From Rosellinia necatrix (Eukaryota; Ascomycota; Sordariomycetes; Xylariales; Xylariaceae), in assembly GCA_021209875.1 (NCBI GenBank), contig JAGYVD010000005.1, forward strand, positions 1,178,001 to 1,242,000: DNA of 64,000 bases, written 5' to 3'. Each line of letters starts with the position of its first letter. Positions within the stretch are counted from its first letter, which is position 1. The position numbers and the translations under genes were made by a program. This document shows positions 14,301-24,818 of the stretch, piece by piece. The notes below the pieces were generated by a model. It saw nothing but the letters and a program-made list of their open reading frames with translations, did not search any database and had not been told where the DNA came from.

Positions 14301-14542
14301 TGCTTATAACGCTAACTTTATAAACTTTAAAAACTAGCGATAAAGTTTGCAGTAATTATATCAACTAACGTTTTAAAATACTAGTTTATTTAAATCGTTT
14401 TTTTTAAAATATATTTATCGCTTAGCTTTTATTAAAAAAGTTAAATTATTTTTTTTTGCTATAATATTTTTAACGTATTAATTAATTAATCGTTTAAAAA
14501 AATTTAACGTTTTTTTAAACAATAAAAAATAAACTTTAGTTT

Positions 14543-14812
14543 TATAATAACTATAATAACAGCAGTTAAAATAATGCCTAACTATACTTATATATTAAAA
14601 AAAAAAACTAAAGTTAAAAAAAAAAAAAAACTATATATAGAGCCAACGGCCGGAATTTCTACTTATATATACTACTAGCTATTTACTACATGACTGGCCT
14701 ACTTACTATATTTATTATTCCACACCTGTACCTGCCTAGCCAGGTGGCCAATCAGGGATCGACTGGCCAGCCGGCCAATCAGAGATCGCCATCATAGCTG
14801 TGGGCCATAACA
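14543..14812 (-). repeat. LTR (5' LTR of the minus-strand element)
   Basis: 270-bp direct repeat of 7,964-8,233, followed by target duplication TAGCT. The high-coordinate half (from about 14,640) keeps near-normal GC while the low-coordinate part is decayed, so RIP damage is uneven along the LTR. Confidence 0.9.
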
Positions 14813-16693
14813 TAGCTAAAGCTATAAATATAATTAATTTACTACTGTTTAACACCAGCTTATTATTTAACGCGTTTTATAATACTACGTTAGCTATTAA
14901 TTTTAGCATTTTTATATTTAAAAATAAAATATATATTTTTAATAAATTTAAATTATTAAACATGTATTTATTAACAGACTTTATATTAATAATTTTATTA
15001 TTGCAGCTATTATTATTAATATATATTAAAATTATAATATAACTTAACATTTAGACCTAACCGTAATAAAAACTAGCGCGATCGCTAAAATAATTAACAT
15101 TTTAAAACAATATAAAATTCTTTTAAAAAGCTTTTTTAATAAAATCTTTAATATAACAAATATAACAAATAAAATTAATATAATTAACACGCTTATAACA
15201 AAAGCTGGCAAATAGCTAAATAAAGCTTTAAAGCTTAAAATCTAGAAAATTTTATTAATATTAAATATAAAAAAGCCTAATAAAAAAAACAAAATTAAAG
15301 CCCTAGATAAACAGTCTATTTATATAAAAAAATATTATAGCATTAAAATTCTTAAGTTATTAAAAAATATCTAATATTTAAAAAATTAAAATATTATTAA
15401 TATATTAAAAAAAACAAATAAAAATCTTTTAATAAACAATTAATAATAAATAAAACTAAACTTTTAATTATATTTTTTAATACACGCAATTAAAAAACAG
15501 TTAATATAATATTTAATAAACTTTATAAGCAAAATAAAATAAAATAAATTAATAGTTTTTTTATTTATATATTTAATTTTATAATATAGCTTATATATAA
15601 AAAAAACTATATTTATATTTAATAGTTAATTTAAAAGTTTTAAATAAAATTGCTGTTTTAAATAACTATTTATTATTATTATAATTTATAGTTATTATAT
15701 TAATTAAAAAATATATTTAATTATAATAAATATAACCGCATTTTTTATTAATTTATAGTTTACTCCGACTATTAAAACTAATTTATAATAATAAATCTTT
15801 AAAAACTAAAGCGATTAATAATAGCTTTAATAAGATTTTATAATATATTTACATATATTTAACGTTTTATAAATAAATTATTTCGCTTTTACAAACATTA
15901 TTATAAAGCTTTTATTAATAATATTATTATTTTTTAAATATTAAAACAGACTATTTAATTTATTTATTTATGTAATATTTTTATATTATTTAATAAAAAA
16001 ATTTTTATTTTTAAAAAACTTTTATTATATATTTTTTATAAAACTTTTAAGCTTTTAAATAAACGTTTTAAATATATTAATAATAAAAACAACTAGCAGT
16101 ATTTAAAAACTTTAAATTTTAAATTAATTAAAAGCTTTAAAACAATATTTAAAAATATAAGATTTTTTATATATTATTATTATATTATACTAAAATTATA
16201 AAACTTTTATAAAAACATAAAATAACAATATTTAATAAAAATATAAAATAAAACAATATAAAATTAACAACTATAACAAGCGCTAAACATATTATTAGTT
16301 TATATATTTTAAATTAATTATAACTAAAATAAAATTATTTAAAGCTTTTAAAACTTAATTTATTTATATATTATACTTTATTATTATAATCTTATAAAAT
16401 ATTATATATATAAATAAATAGCTTGCTAAAAAAGCTTTAAAATAATATTATTTTATATTAAAAAAATATATATAAAAGCTAGAATTAATAATTTTAAATA
16501 TATAAATATTACTAATAATATTTTTAAATCGCTATATATTATAACTAAAAATAAAATATAAACTTTTTAAACTAAAAATAGCTTGTATAATTTAAATATA
16601 TTAACGCTTATAAACTATAATTAAAGCTTTAATTAATTTAATAGTTTTTTTTACTGATTATTTAACAATAAAAAATATATTAAATTAAACTAA

Positions 16694-16905
16694 TGAGAAG
16701 ATTGGTATGAGGGTAGAAAGAAAGATGCCTCTATTAATTTCTGCTAGGTGGGGAATTCTAGTAAGTCTAGAATTAACCCCTGCAGGGGTGGCCGTGGGCC
16801 ACCTGTTGCCAGCCGTAGCCTGTGCAACCTATCTTTAGCTTATCTAATCTAACAATACGCGAGCCAGTGGCTCAATCGATACGGTCCCCTTCGGGGACTC
16901 TATCA
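16694..16905. mobile_element. Solo-LTR-like insert 2 (212 bp)
   Basis: A normal-GC island begins TGAGAAGATTGG and ends GGGGACTCTATCA, with TG...CA termini and perfect 5-bp target duplications ACTAA at 16,689-16,693 and 16,906-16,910. The homologous copy-1 sequence has ACTAA once and no insert. It includes a small hairpin (GTCCCC TTCG GGGAC, 16,883-16,898). Shorter than the length RIP normally detects, it has kept its composition. No coding capacity. Confidence 0.75.
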
Positions 16906-18765
16906 ACTAAGCTTAACAGTAAATCTATAAATTATATAAACAAACATTTAATTAACACGTTTATATATTTATTATAATATAAATTATAAATATATTATAT
17001 ATTAAATAAGCTAAACTTTGTTTTAAATATATTTAATTAATTAAAAATATTACTAACTTAATAAATATTAAAAAAATAGTTTGAACAAATAAAAAACTAA
17101 TATTAAATAATATATAAATAATATATTTAAAACTAATAATAAAAAAATAATAAAAGCCGAAATTATAATAGACTATGCTAAAAATCCTAAGTATTAAAAA
17201 TTCTAAAAATAATCCATAAAAGCAATAAAAACGTTATAAATTTCTCCAGGCCTAAATATCCTTTTATAATTATAAACAATTTATTATATAACGTTAACCG
17301 GAAAAATAAGTATAAATTATATATATTTAAAAATAAATAGTTAAATTTTTAGTAATAATATATAATAATAAGCATTATTTTAATAAATAATATATAATAA
17401 AAAATTAAAGCTTTATATAATTAAATTAAAAACTTGTAAAATAAAAATATATTTAGATTATTATAATAAATATAAGTTATGTAGTACTAGCAAAAAAGCC
17501 GTATAATAATTATTAATTTATTTAATTAGAAAATATTAAGCTAATAAAAACAATTGTAATAAACTTTATTATAAGCTTACTTAAAATATTATTTTTAGCT
17601 ATACCGTAGCAATTAAAAAATTTAATTATTATAATATATTAATAATAATAATATATATTATATTAAAACGTTTATTATTTATATTTAATAATAAAAATAT
17701 TTTATTAAAAACTAAACAAAAATATTAATTAAATAATTTTATTATTTAATTAAAATATATTAAGCGGTATTATTTTTAATTAAAATTGTAAATTTATTTT
17801 TAAATTTTAAATAAAGCTTTAAAAGCTATAAAAACAAAACTTTTAATAATAACTTTTATTATTTATAAAATAATAAATTATTTAAACAAAAAATTAAACA
17901 ATAAAATTGCTATTTAATACTACATAAATATATATTTAAACCGCAAATAAATAAATATATTGTTATTTTTATAATAAAATTTAAATAAAACGTATTTAAA
18001 ACTTATTAAATTATTAGCCTATAAACAGCTTTTTAAATTCTAGCTATTTAAACTAAATAAAATCTTTGCTAATATAAAAATAAATATAACTATTAAAAAT
18101 ATCTGATTTATATAAAAATATTTTTATAAAAATATAAAGTTAGCTATAAATTTTATAATAATATATATAAAATAATATTATAATATTAAACATAAATTAA
18201 TAAAGTTTAATATAAAAATAAAATATATTTAAAACTTTATATAAAATACTATTTTTTAAAAGCCGTTTAAAAATATTTTTAATAACGTGTAAAACTATAA
18301 AAATTAAAAAAAGTTAATAAATTAGCTTATAAATTAAAATTACCGAAAACTTTTAATATTTATTTTATTATTTTAGTTGTACACTTATTATTTAAAAACA
18401 TAAGCAAAAATCTTTTTATTAAAAATACTAGCACTAAGCCTAATATTTAAAAAACAAAACTTAAAAAAAATTAATTTATTTAAAATTAAAATAATTTTAA
18501 AGCATTAAATAAACTATATTAAAAATAGATTTAATTATTTTATTAAATAAAAAAATACAGCTATAAAAACAACTAATAAAAATCGGAGTAGTAATTATAT
18601 AGTACTAAAAAACTAATTAAAAAATACTAAAATTAAAAAAAAAATAAACCTCGGTTAAAAAAATTAAAAAAAAGCCGTGGCCAACTTTATAAACAATAAA
18701 AAAAAAGTTATAGTTATTAAAAATAATAACGCTTTATTATAGCTTTAACATTTAACACAGTTAAA

Positions 18766-18935
18766 AAAAAAAAGCTCTTTATTTAGCTAGCGCAGCTAGC
18801 TAAATAAAAATTATATAAATTAGATAAAGTACTAGCCTAAAGCTTCTAGTCCCTGCAGGACCAGAAGCCCTTCTTTTTTTAATTCTATATCACATTTTTA
18901 TAAACTCAATACCACACTACCCTTAGTAAACTATG
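18766..18935 (-). repeat. Palindrome-rich element, copy F (inverted, decayed)
   Basis: The reverse complement matches the island at 6,087-6,300: the GAAGGGCTTCTGGTCC..GCAGG block, the TTAGGCTAGTA spacer and the 13-bp palindrome TTATTTAGCTAGC / GCTAGCTAAATAA around TGC. Relative to copy A, both arms of this last palindrome changed symmetrically (C-to-T on one arm, G-to-A on the other), so pairing is kept. The imperfect outer repeat is only partly recognisable. Confidence 0.65.
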
Positions 18936-20262
18936 CTATTTATTTAATAAAAAACTTATTTATTTTTAATTTTATTTATAAGCAGCTAAATAATTAAATA
19001 GTTTAAAAGCTTATTTAAAAAATAATTAAAAATTTAATTTATATATAAAAAAAATTAAAGCAATATATAAGCTATAACTTATAAAACAGTTATTTTATTT
19101 TTAGTTTAAGCTTTTATTAAATTTTAGCCGGGCTTTATTTTTTAATAAAATAACGTATTAAATTATAAAATTAAAGCTATAAAAACAATTTTAATAAAGC
19201 TTAAAATAAAAACTTTTAAATAGCCTGTATATAGCTTTAATTTATTTTTAATTAAAAACATATAATTTTAAATAAAAAACTAGTTATATTATAATTATAA
19301 TATTTAAAGCTTTAAGCTAACAGAATTAAAAAAAGCTATATTAGCTGTTTAACTAGCTGTTTTATAGTTATTTTTATAATTTTTAGCTGTAAAAATGCTA
19401 GCTAAGCTATAAAAAGTTATTTATTAGCAAAAAAAGTTATTAAATTATTAATTAAATAATTTTTATATAAAAATTAATATAAAACTGCTTAAACTATAAT
19501 ATTTAAATAGTTTAGCAAGTTTATAAAGCTTAGCTTATATATATTTTTAACTTTTTATTATATATAAATTATTTATAGCTGTATTTTAAACTATAATAAT
19601 TTTAATAATAAACAAGCTGTTAAAAAACTAGTTAGTTTTAATATATATTATATTAATTAATTAATATTAAACTATTTAATAAATTATAAAAATTTTAAAA
19701 TTAAAAAAATAAGTTTTATTAATTAAAAATAAAATAACAAACTAATTATTAAAGCTTAAGCTGTTTAAAAATATTTTGTTAGCTATAAAAATAAAATAAA
19801 AAACATATATTTATAAACTAGTATAACTTTAAAAAAAAACATAAAATTTTATATAAAGCAGCGCTATTAAATAAATAATAAATTAAAATGCTATAAACTA
19901 ATTAACGCGTAAAACAGCAGATTTATATAGCTTATTTATATAATTATAATATTAAAATTATAAAATAAACGTTATTATAGCTATAAAATATAATAAAATT
20001 AATTAAAAACAATTTAAAAACGTTAATTAATATAAAAACAGCTAAAAACGCGGTTAAAATTAATATTATAGTTAAAACAGTAGTAAAAATTAAAAAAGCT
20101 AGAATTAATTAAAAAAAATAGCTGTATTATTAACATTATTAATAGTTCGATAAATCTGCTGTTTTAAAGCTGGATATACCTCTTTATATAATTTATAAAT
20201 AAAAATACAAGCAGGGATAATTATACAGACCCTGGCTATTACTCTGGCTAACACCTTTATTT
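18936..20262. repeat. AT-rich relic up to the isochore edge
   Basis: RIP-like AT-rich debris with no open frame or terminal repeat that I can recognise. It ends at the composition boundary near 20,250. Confidence 0.6.
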
Positions 20263-20928
20263 TATACCTAAGCTAACATTCTTAATCCTGGAATAGGTGT
20301 AGATACACTGGGCACGTACATACGCCAATCGGTGTCGTGTCACAGCTGCATGCCCACTCATTCTGCATTCAGAACGCAGTGTTGTTGAATTCTTTTCTTG
20401 TACCTAGGTACATACAAAAAAAAAACGGGTTCTGCTCTACTTCGGCCAGAGGTGCGGGCTAAAAGCGGCATGGCATGGCATGGCTAGGGCGAAATATCCA
20501 ATAATTCAGTTACGGTAAAGGCTGAAAAAAGCTATGTTAAGACGTATCTGGATACCCCTCTATTGCCCCGTCCTTTTCCGATAACGTACAAATGACGTGC
20601 TTGTATACGGTAGTTCATGTTCATATTAATGTTAATGTCCAAACCCATAGAACAGCACTCCGAAGCAAACTCCGTCCGCCACCAATTTCCAGGTCCGATC
20701 CCGGATTAAGTTTGTCACAGCGTCAACGCACATGCACATTTAAAGGCTGAGCTTCCCACGTGGGAGTGCTCTGGTACCTATCATTACACCATAGAATTGA
20801 AGAAGGAGCATTAGGCCGAAGAGACCGAAGAGTGACATCGACGAAGTGGGGGGGCTACCTTACAAAACGCCAGATTCTGAAGCTCGATACCATTCTCGGA
20901 CGGCGTCTGGTCGAAAGGGGTGGCTTAA
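20263..20928. other. Intergenic, promoter side of the aminotransferase gene
   Basis: Normal-composition sequence between the AT-rich block and the first gene. I see no coding exon or RNA gene. The aminotransferase promoter must lie here, within about 0.7 kb of RIP-affected chromatin. Confidence 0.6.
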
Positions 20929-22712
20929 ATGGGCCTTATTAGCTTAAATCCTTATTCAAGATTCCTACTTGGGAAGAGACTACACATTTCTCCCAAAATT
21001 CGACCGCAATCAGTTATATACCGTCCCTTCCACGCTCCCATGGCCGTTCAATACTCCGCCAAGCTGAAGCCCGCCGCCCGGGTCGCCAGCCAGAGACAAG
21101 ATGTTTGGTAAGCCAAAGGGGGAAGAGGAATAGGAGGAGGGAGGAGGAGGAGGAGGGGGGGGAGGAGGAGAGAAGGCATGCTAACAGCCGGGATCATAGG
21201 TCCATCGTCAATGAGGCTGCCGCAGCGTCTCCCGTCCAGCCCATTGTGAACATGGGTCAGGGTTTCTTTGGCTATAACCCACCTGACTTCATCATCAACG
21301 CGGCCAAGTCGGCGCTGAACCGTGTGGAGTGCAACCAGTACAGCCCGACCAAGGGCCGCCCGAGACTAAAGAAGGCCATCTCCGACGCCTATGCGCCGTT
21401 ATGGGGCCGCAAACTCGACCCGGAAACAGAGATCACCATCACGACCGGCGCGAACGAGGGCATGCTGAGCGCCTTCATGGCCTTCATCGAGCCGGGCGAC
21501 GAGGTTATCGTCTTTGAGCCGTTCTTTGACCAGTATGTTGGGACCAAGTGATACATATACCAAGACCTTCACAGTTCTCTAAACAGCTTGAATCCAGGTA
21601 TATCAGCAACATCGAGATGCCTGGTGGCAAGATCGTCTATGTGCCCCTGTCTCCGCCCAAAGACGGGGCCACGCGGACGTCCTCCTCGGCAGAATGGACT
21701 GTCGATTTCGACAAGTTGGAGAAGGCCATCACACCCAAGACGAAAATGATTGTCATTAACACACCTCGTCAGTTCTCCCTCGGGTTTTCAAACAAGAAGA
21801 TGACTAATTCATGGTGAACCTACAGACAACCCTGTTGGCAAAGTCTTCTCTAAGGAGGAGTTACTGCATATAGGGGATCTTTGTGTAAAGAATGAGATCA
21901 TTATCCTCTCTGATGAGGTTTACGACCGGCTATATTATGTGCCCTTCACGAGAATCGCGACGCTATCTCCCGAGATTGAGAACCTGTCGATTACGGTTGG
22001 ATCCGCCGGGAAGAACTTCTATGCGACGGGATGGCGCGTTGGTTAGTCCCCCAGGCCCATATCAAACCAGACGCACCCCGGTTTCAAGATCAGTGGTACC
22101 CGATTTGTGAAACTGACCAAAGCACCCAGGTTGGTTGATGGGCCCCCCTCATCTCATCCAGTATGTGTCCGCAGCACACACCCGCATCTGCTACTCCTCT
22201 GTATCTCCCTTACAAGAAGCCTGTGCCGTCGGTAAGTTCCGCTCTCATCAATCCTCCTATTTATTCTTCTCGTATGCCTACACGAAAAAAAAAAAAGAAC
22301 TAATGTGCAATCCCAGGCTTCGAAGAGGCCGAGTCGCAAGGCTTCTGGGATGAGACGGTGCGGGACATGAAGGCCAAGATGACGCGGTTCAACGCGATCT
22401 GGGACGAACTGGGCCTGCCGTACACGGACCCCGAGGGCGGCTACTTCGTGCTCGTCAACATGGCCAAGGTGCGGCTGCCGGCGGACTACCCGTTCCCGCC
22501 CCACGTGGCCGGCCGCCCGCGCGACTTCAAGCTCGCCTGGTTCCTCATCCAGGAGGTCGGCGTCGCCGCCATCCCCCCCCACCGAGTTCTACACCGACGC
22601 CAACGCCTGGATCGCCGAGGACTACATCCGCTTCGCCGTCTGCAAGGAGGACGACGTCCTCGAGACCGCCAAGGAGCGGCTGCGCGGCCTCAAGAAATAC
22701 ATAGATGCTTAG
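20929..22712 (+). CDS. Kynurenine-type aminotransferase (PLP), frameshifted near the 3' end
   Basis: Exons 20929-21107, 21200-21532, 21598-21767, 21826-22041, 22130-22231 and 22317-22712; all junctions are GT-AG and in phase. The product is a fold-type I (class I/II) aminotransferase closest to kynurenine--oxoglutarate transaminase (Bna3/KAT), which converts kynurenine to kynurenic acid and often uses aromatic amino acids. Visible: QDVWSIVNEAAA, GQGFFGYNPPDF, CNQYSPTKGRPRL, TTGANEGM, NTPHNPVGK across an intron, DEVYDRLYY, and the PLP lysine in SAGKNFYATGWRVGW (Lys290 from the first ATG, 253 from the second). A run of eight C at 22,573-22,580 is one base too long: the conserved end (TEFYTDANAWIAEDYIRF ... 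to TAG at 22,710) is in the next frame. With seven C the protein would be 464 aa (427 from ATG 21,040). As written, translation runs off-frame to 22,759. The first 37 residues are Arg/Lys-rich without acidic residues, resembling a mitochondrial presequence. Confidence 0.88.
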
Positions 22713-23165
22713 CCTGTGGAAGGGGGAGGGGCGGTTGGGAGGGGCGGGAGAGAGGGTGAAATACTCGGTTACTCGGGGAGTTTAGATCAAAAGAAAAATT
22801 ATTGTAGAGCTCGTGTGGCCTATCGGTATAGAAAGTCGTCGGGAAATACCCCCCTTAAAAGGCCCTCTAAAGAAGAAGAACACAATTGGTCAAAACGTGT
22901 TTGCAGTGTCTATTGCTACGTCTCCGTTGATATTTTACTTGCCTGCTAGGTGCACTGATAAGCCCTCGTTATGAAGTGCGCCGAGCCAAATTAAACACGG
23001 GACATGAAAAAAGACCAACGACCAATAAAATTGAGTTGTAAAATGGTATTGTCCGTATTTTTACAATTCACATCCAAGCCCCGGCATGCTTACTTATTTT
23101 ATATAGCCATAGGCCCCCCGGACAACTGGAAAATACTGGCCCCCCCCCACACCCTCCCTTTCCTT
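22713..23165. other. Convergent 3' intergenic region
   Basis: Lies between the ends of two convergent genes and must hold both 3' UTRs and poly(A) sites. Nothing else is seen. Confidence 0.6.
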
Positions 23166-24818
23166 CTACTTATGGAAGTGCAGACACTGAACCTGGCAGT
23201 AGTTGTACAGCCCGTGCTTCCCGAGCTCGCCGCCGAAGCCGCTGAGCTTCCAGCCGGCGAAGTAGGCGCCGAAGTGGGGGCGCTCGAACCGGTTGATCCA
23301 GACGGAGCCGGCCTCGAGCCGTTGGGCGAGGCGGCGGGCCCGGTCCATGTCGGCCGTGTAGAGCGAGGCGCCGAGCCCGGCGTTGTCGAGGTTGGCGCGC
23401 GCGACCACGTCGTCCTCGTCCGACCACGTCAGGATCGGCGCGATCGGTGCTAGACGGGCGTGAGCTCCTCGTTTCTCGTTGAAATTACTAGACTGGGGAG
23501 GAATAACGGGGGAGGGGGGCAAAGAGGAAGGGGGGAGAGGGAAGGGGTAAATTGGGAGATAGTATAAAGCTTCCTTACCAAACTGTTCTTCCTGCACGAG
23601 CATGGAGTCCTCAGGCGGCTTGGCGACGATGGTGGGGGGGATCCAGAATCCCTTCCCTCCTTCTTCGCCCTCGCCCTCGCCCTCGCTGGCACTGGCGACG
23701 ATGACGTCGTGGCCGTTCTCCCTCGAGTCGGCGAGGAAGGCCTTGGCGCGGTCGAAGTTGGCGCGGTTGCTGAGCGGGGAGTAGAGGATGTTGGCGGGGG
23801 CGAAATTCCTGGCCTCCTCGACGAAGAGGGCCATGAAGCGGTCGTACAGGGACTCGTGGACGTAGACGCGCTTGGAGGCGACGCAGACCTGGCCGGCGTG
23901 GAAGAAGCAGCCGAGGGCGATGCTCGGGACGGCGGCGGCGAGGTCGGCGTCCTCGCAGACGATGGCGGCGTCGTTGCCCGCCATCTCGAGCACGACCTTC
24001 TTCATCGTGCGGGCGCAGTTCTGCAGTATGCGGCGGCCGACGGCCACGGTGCCCGTGAAGCTGACGTGGTGGATCCCCGCGTGGAGGGTCATGCGCTCGC
24101 CGAGGTCCGCGCCGCCCGACACGGCCTGGAACACGCCTGCCGGCAGGACCGCCTGCGCGAGCTCGCAGAACTTGAGGATCGAGTACGGCGTGAACGGCGA
24201 CGGCTTGATGATGACGCAGTTGCCCGTCGCCAGCGCCGACACCACCTTGACGCTGCTCAGGATCAGGGGGAAGTTCCACGGCGAGATGGCCGCCAGCACA
24301 CCGACGGGGACGTACGTCCCCACGATCTTGACCGTGTTGTCTTCATACTGCACGTCGTCTTCGAGGGTCACGCCCTCTGCGCATCCGGATTTAGCGGACC
24401 TTCTACTACTACAACTACCGGAGCGGGCTAGGGGCTACGGGGTTCGCATACTGTAGTATTCGAAATGTAGAGCCGCGACTTCGACGTCGGTGCTCGACAT
24501 GACCAACGACTTGCCCGACTCCTTGGCGTGTATATGCGCCAGCACGTCCTTGTTCGCGCGCAGGCAGTCGGCGAGATCCTGGAGCGCTTTCTGCCGCCCC
24601 GTCTGAGGGACAAGCTTCCAGGTCCTAAAGGCGCGGTTCGCTGCCTCAACGGCGTCGTCGAGATCTTGCACAGACGCTATGGGGGCGTCCCAGAGGGGCT
24701 CTTCGGTCCGCGGGTCGGTGACCTGCTCGGTGGCGGCCGAGCTCCTCTGCTTGCCATCGATGATGTTGTAGAAGGCAAGGCCTGCATAAGCGTCCCCGTT
24801 GGGTGCCGGGGCGGACAT
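23166..24818 (-). CDS. NAD(P)+-dependent aldehyde dehydrogenase (ALDH superfamily)
   Basis: Exons on minus 24818-24452, 24376-23579 and 23449-23166 give 482 aa, the usual ALDH length. It oxidises an aldehyde to the acid; the substrate cannot be told from sequence. Visible: PWNFPLILSSVKVVSALATGN cofactor-side block, FTGTVAVGR, general base Glu253 in LEMAGNDAAIV (the family usually has LELGGN; here Met and Ala replace Leu and Gly), catalytic Cys287 in FHAGQVCVASKR, and the C-terminal NxxGLGASLYT and GWKLSGFGGELG blocks. No signal peptide, so probably cytosolic. An acidic Gly/Glu stretch (SEGEGEGEEGGKG) sits just before the conserved FWIPPTIV and is longer than typical for this loop. It is convergent with the aminotransferase; nothing in the sequence links the two functions. 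Confidence 0.92.

Larger units (their letters stand above)
7964..14812 (-). mobile_element. Ty3-type LTR retrotransposon, full length, RIP-inactivated
   Basis: Two direct repeats of exactly 270 bp (7,964-8,233 and 14,543-14,812) bound a 6.3-kb interior. The target duplication is CAGCT on the left (7,959-7,963) and TAGCT on the right (14,813-14,817), a single C-to-T difference. The uninterrupted target is visible in copy 1. Orientation is minus: the reverse transcriptase relic reads on minus, and on minus a purine tract (AGAAAAGGGA, about 8,234-8,244) abuts the LTR at the low-coordinate end, as a polypurine tract should. Read on minus, the LTR begins TGTTATGGCCCACAGC. The coding region is destroyed by stop codons. 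The primer binding site is not recognisable after RIP. Confidence 0.9.
6301..18765 (+). mobile_element. Unclassified repeat element, copy 2, carrying nested insertions
   Basis: This is the plus-strand counterpart of the copy at 1-3,446. Its host sequence is found at about 6,301-7,248, 7,457-7,963, 14,818-16,693 and 16,911 onward. The gaps are a solo-LTR-like insert, a full LTR retrotransposon and a second solo-LTR-like insert, each with a 5-bp target duplication. Homology to copy 1 ends only because copy 1 leaves the window (equivalent position about 17,014), so 17,015-18,765 is assigned to this element by continuity alone. Palindromic islands in opposite orientation lie at both ends. Without the insertions the host element would be about 5.2 kb. 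Its coding content is unreadable. Confidence 0.6.
1..20262. repeat. RIP-degraded AT-rich transposon block
   Basis: Almost the whole stretch is A and T, with stop codons in every frame, and it switches within a few dozen bases to normal composition near 20,250. No intact gene is present. Related copies inside the block differ mainly by C-to-T and G-to-A changes, for example LTR ends TGTGATAGC versus TATAATAAC. This is the signature of repeat-induced point mutation, known from Pezizomycotina. Short islands of normal GC lie inside it and are listed separately. Such blocks are usually heterochromatin (H3K9me3). Whether this one is subtelomeric, pericentric or interstitial cannot be told from the window. 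Confidence 0.93.

Noticed and set aside
14800..15042. 80-codon open frame in the AT-rich block
   Set aside because: It starts inside the 270-bp LTR and runs into host-element sequence across the target duplication, with AT-biased hydrophobic residues only. Chance frame.
22154..22582. 142-codon minus-strand frame over the aminotransferase 3' exons
   Set aside because: Mirror frame of GC-rich coding sequence. The plus strand has recognisable motifs.
23709..24431. 240-codon plus-strand frame over the aldehyde dehydrogenase
   Set aside because: Antisense shadow of the ALDH exon, Val/Glu/Asp/Gly-rich as expected from codon bias. No independent motif.
20929..24818. Aminotransferase plus aldehyde dehydrogenase as the start of a secondary-metabolite cluster
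   Set aside because: No polyketide synthase, peptide synthetase, terpene cyclase or pathway regulator occurs in the window. Neighbours are housekeeping genes.
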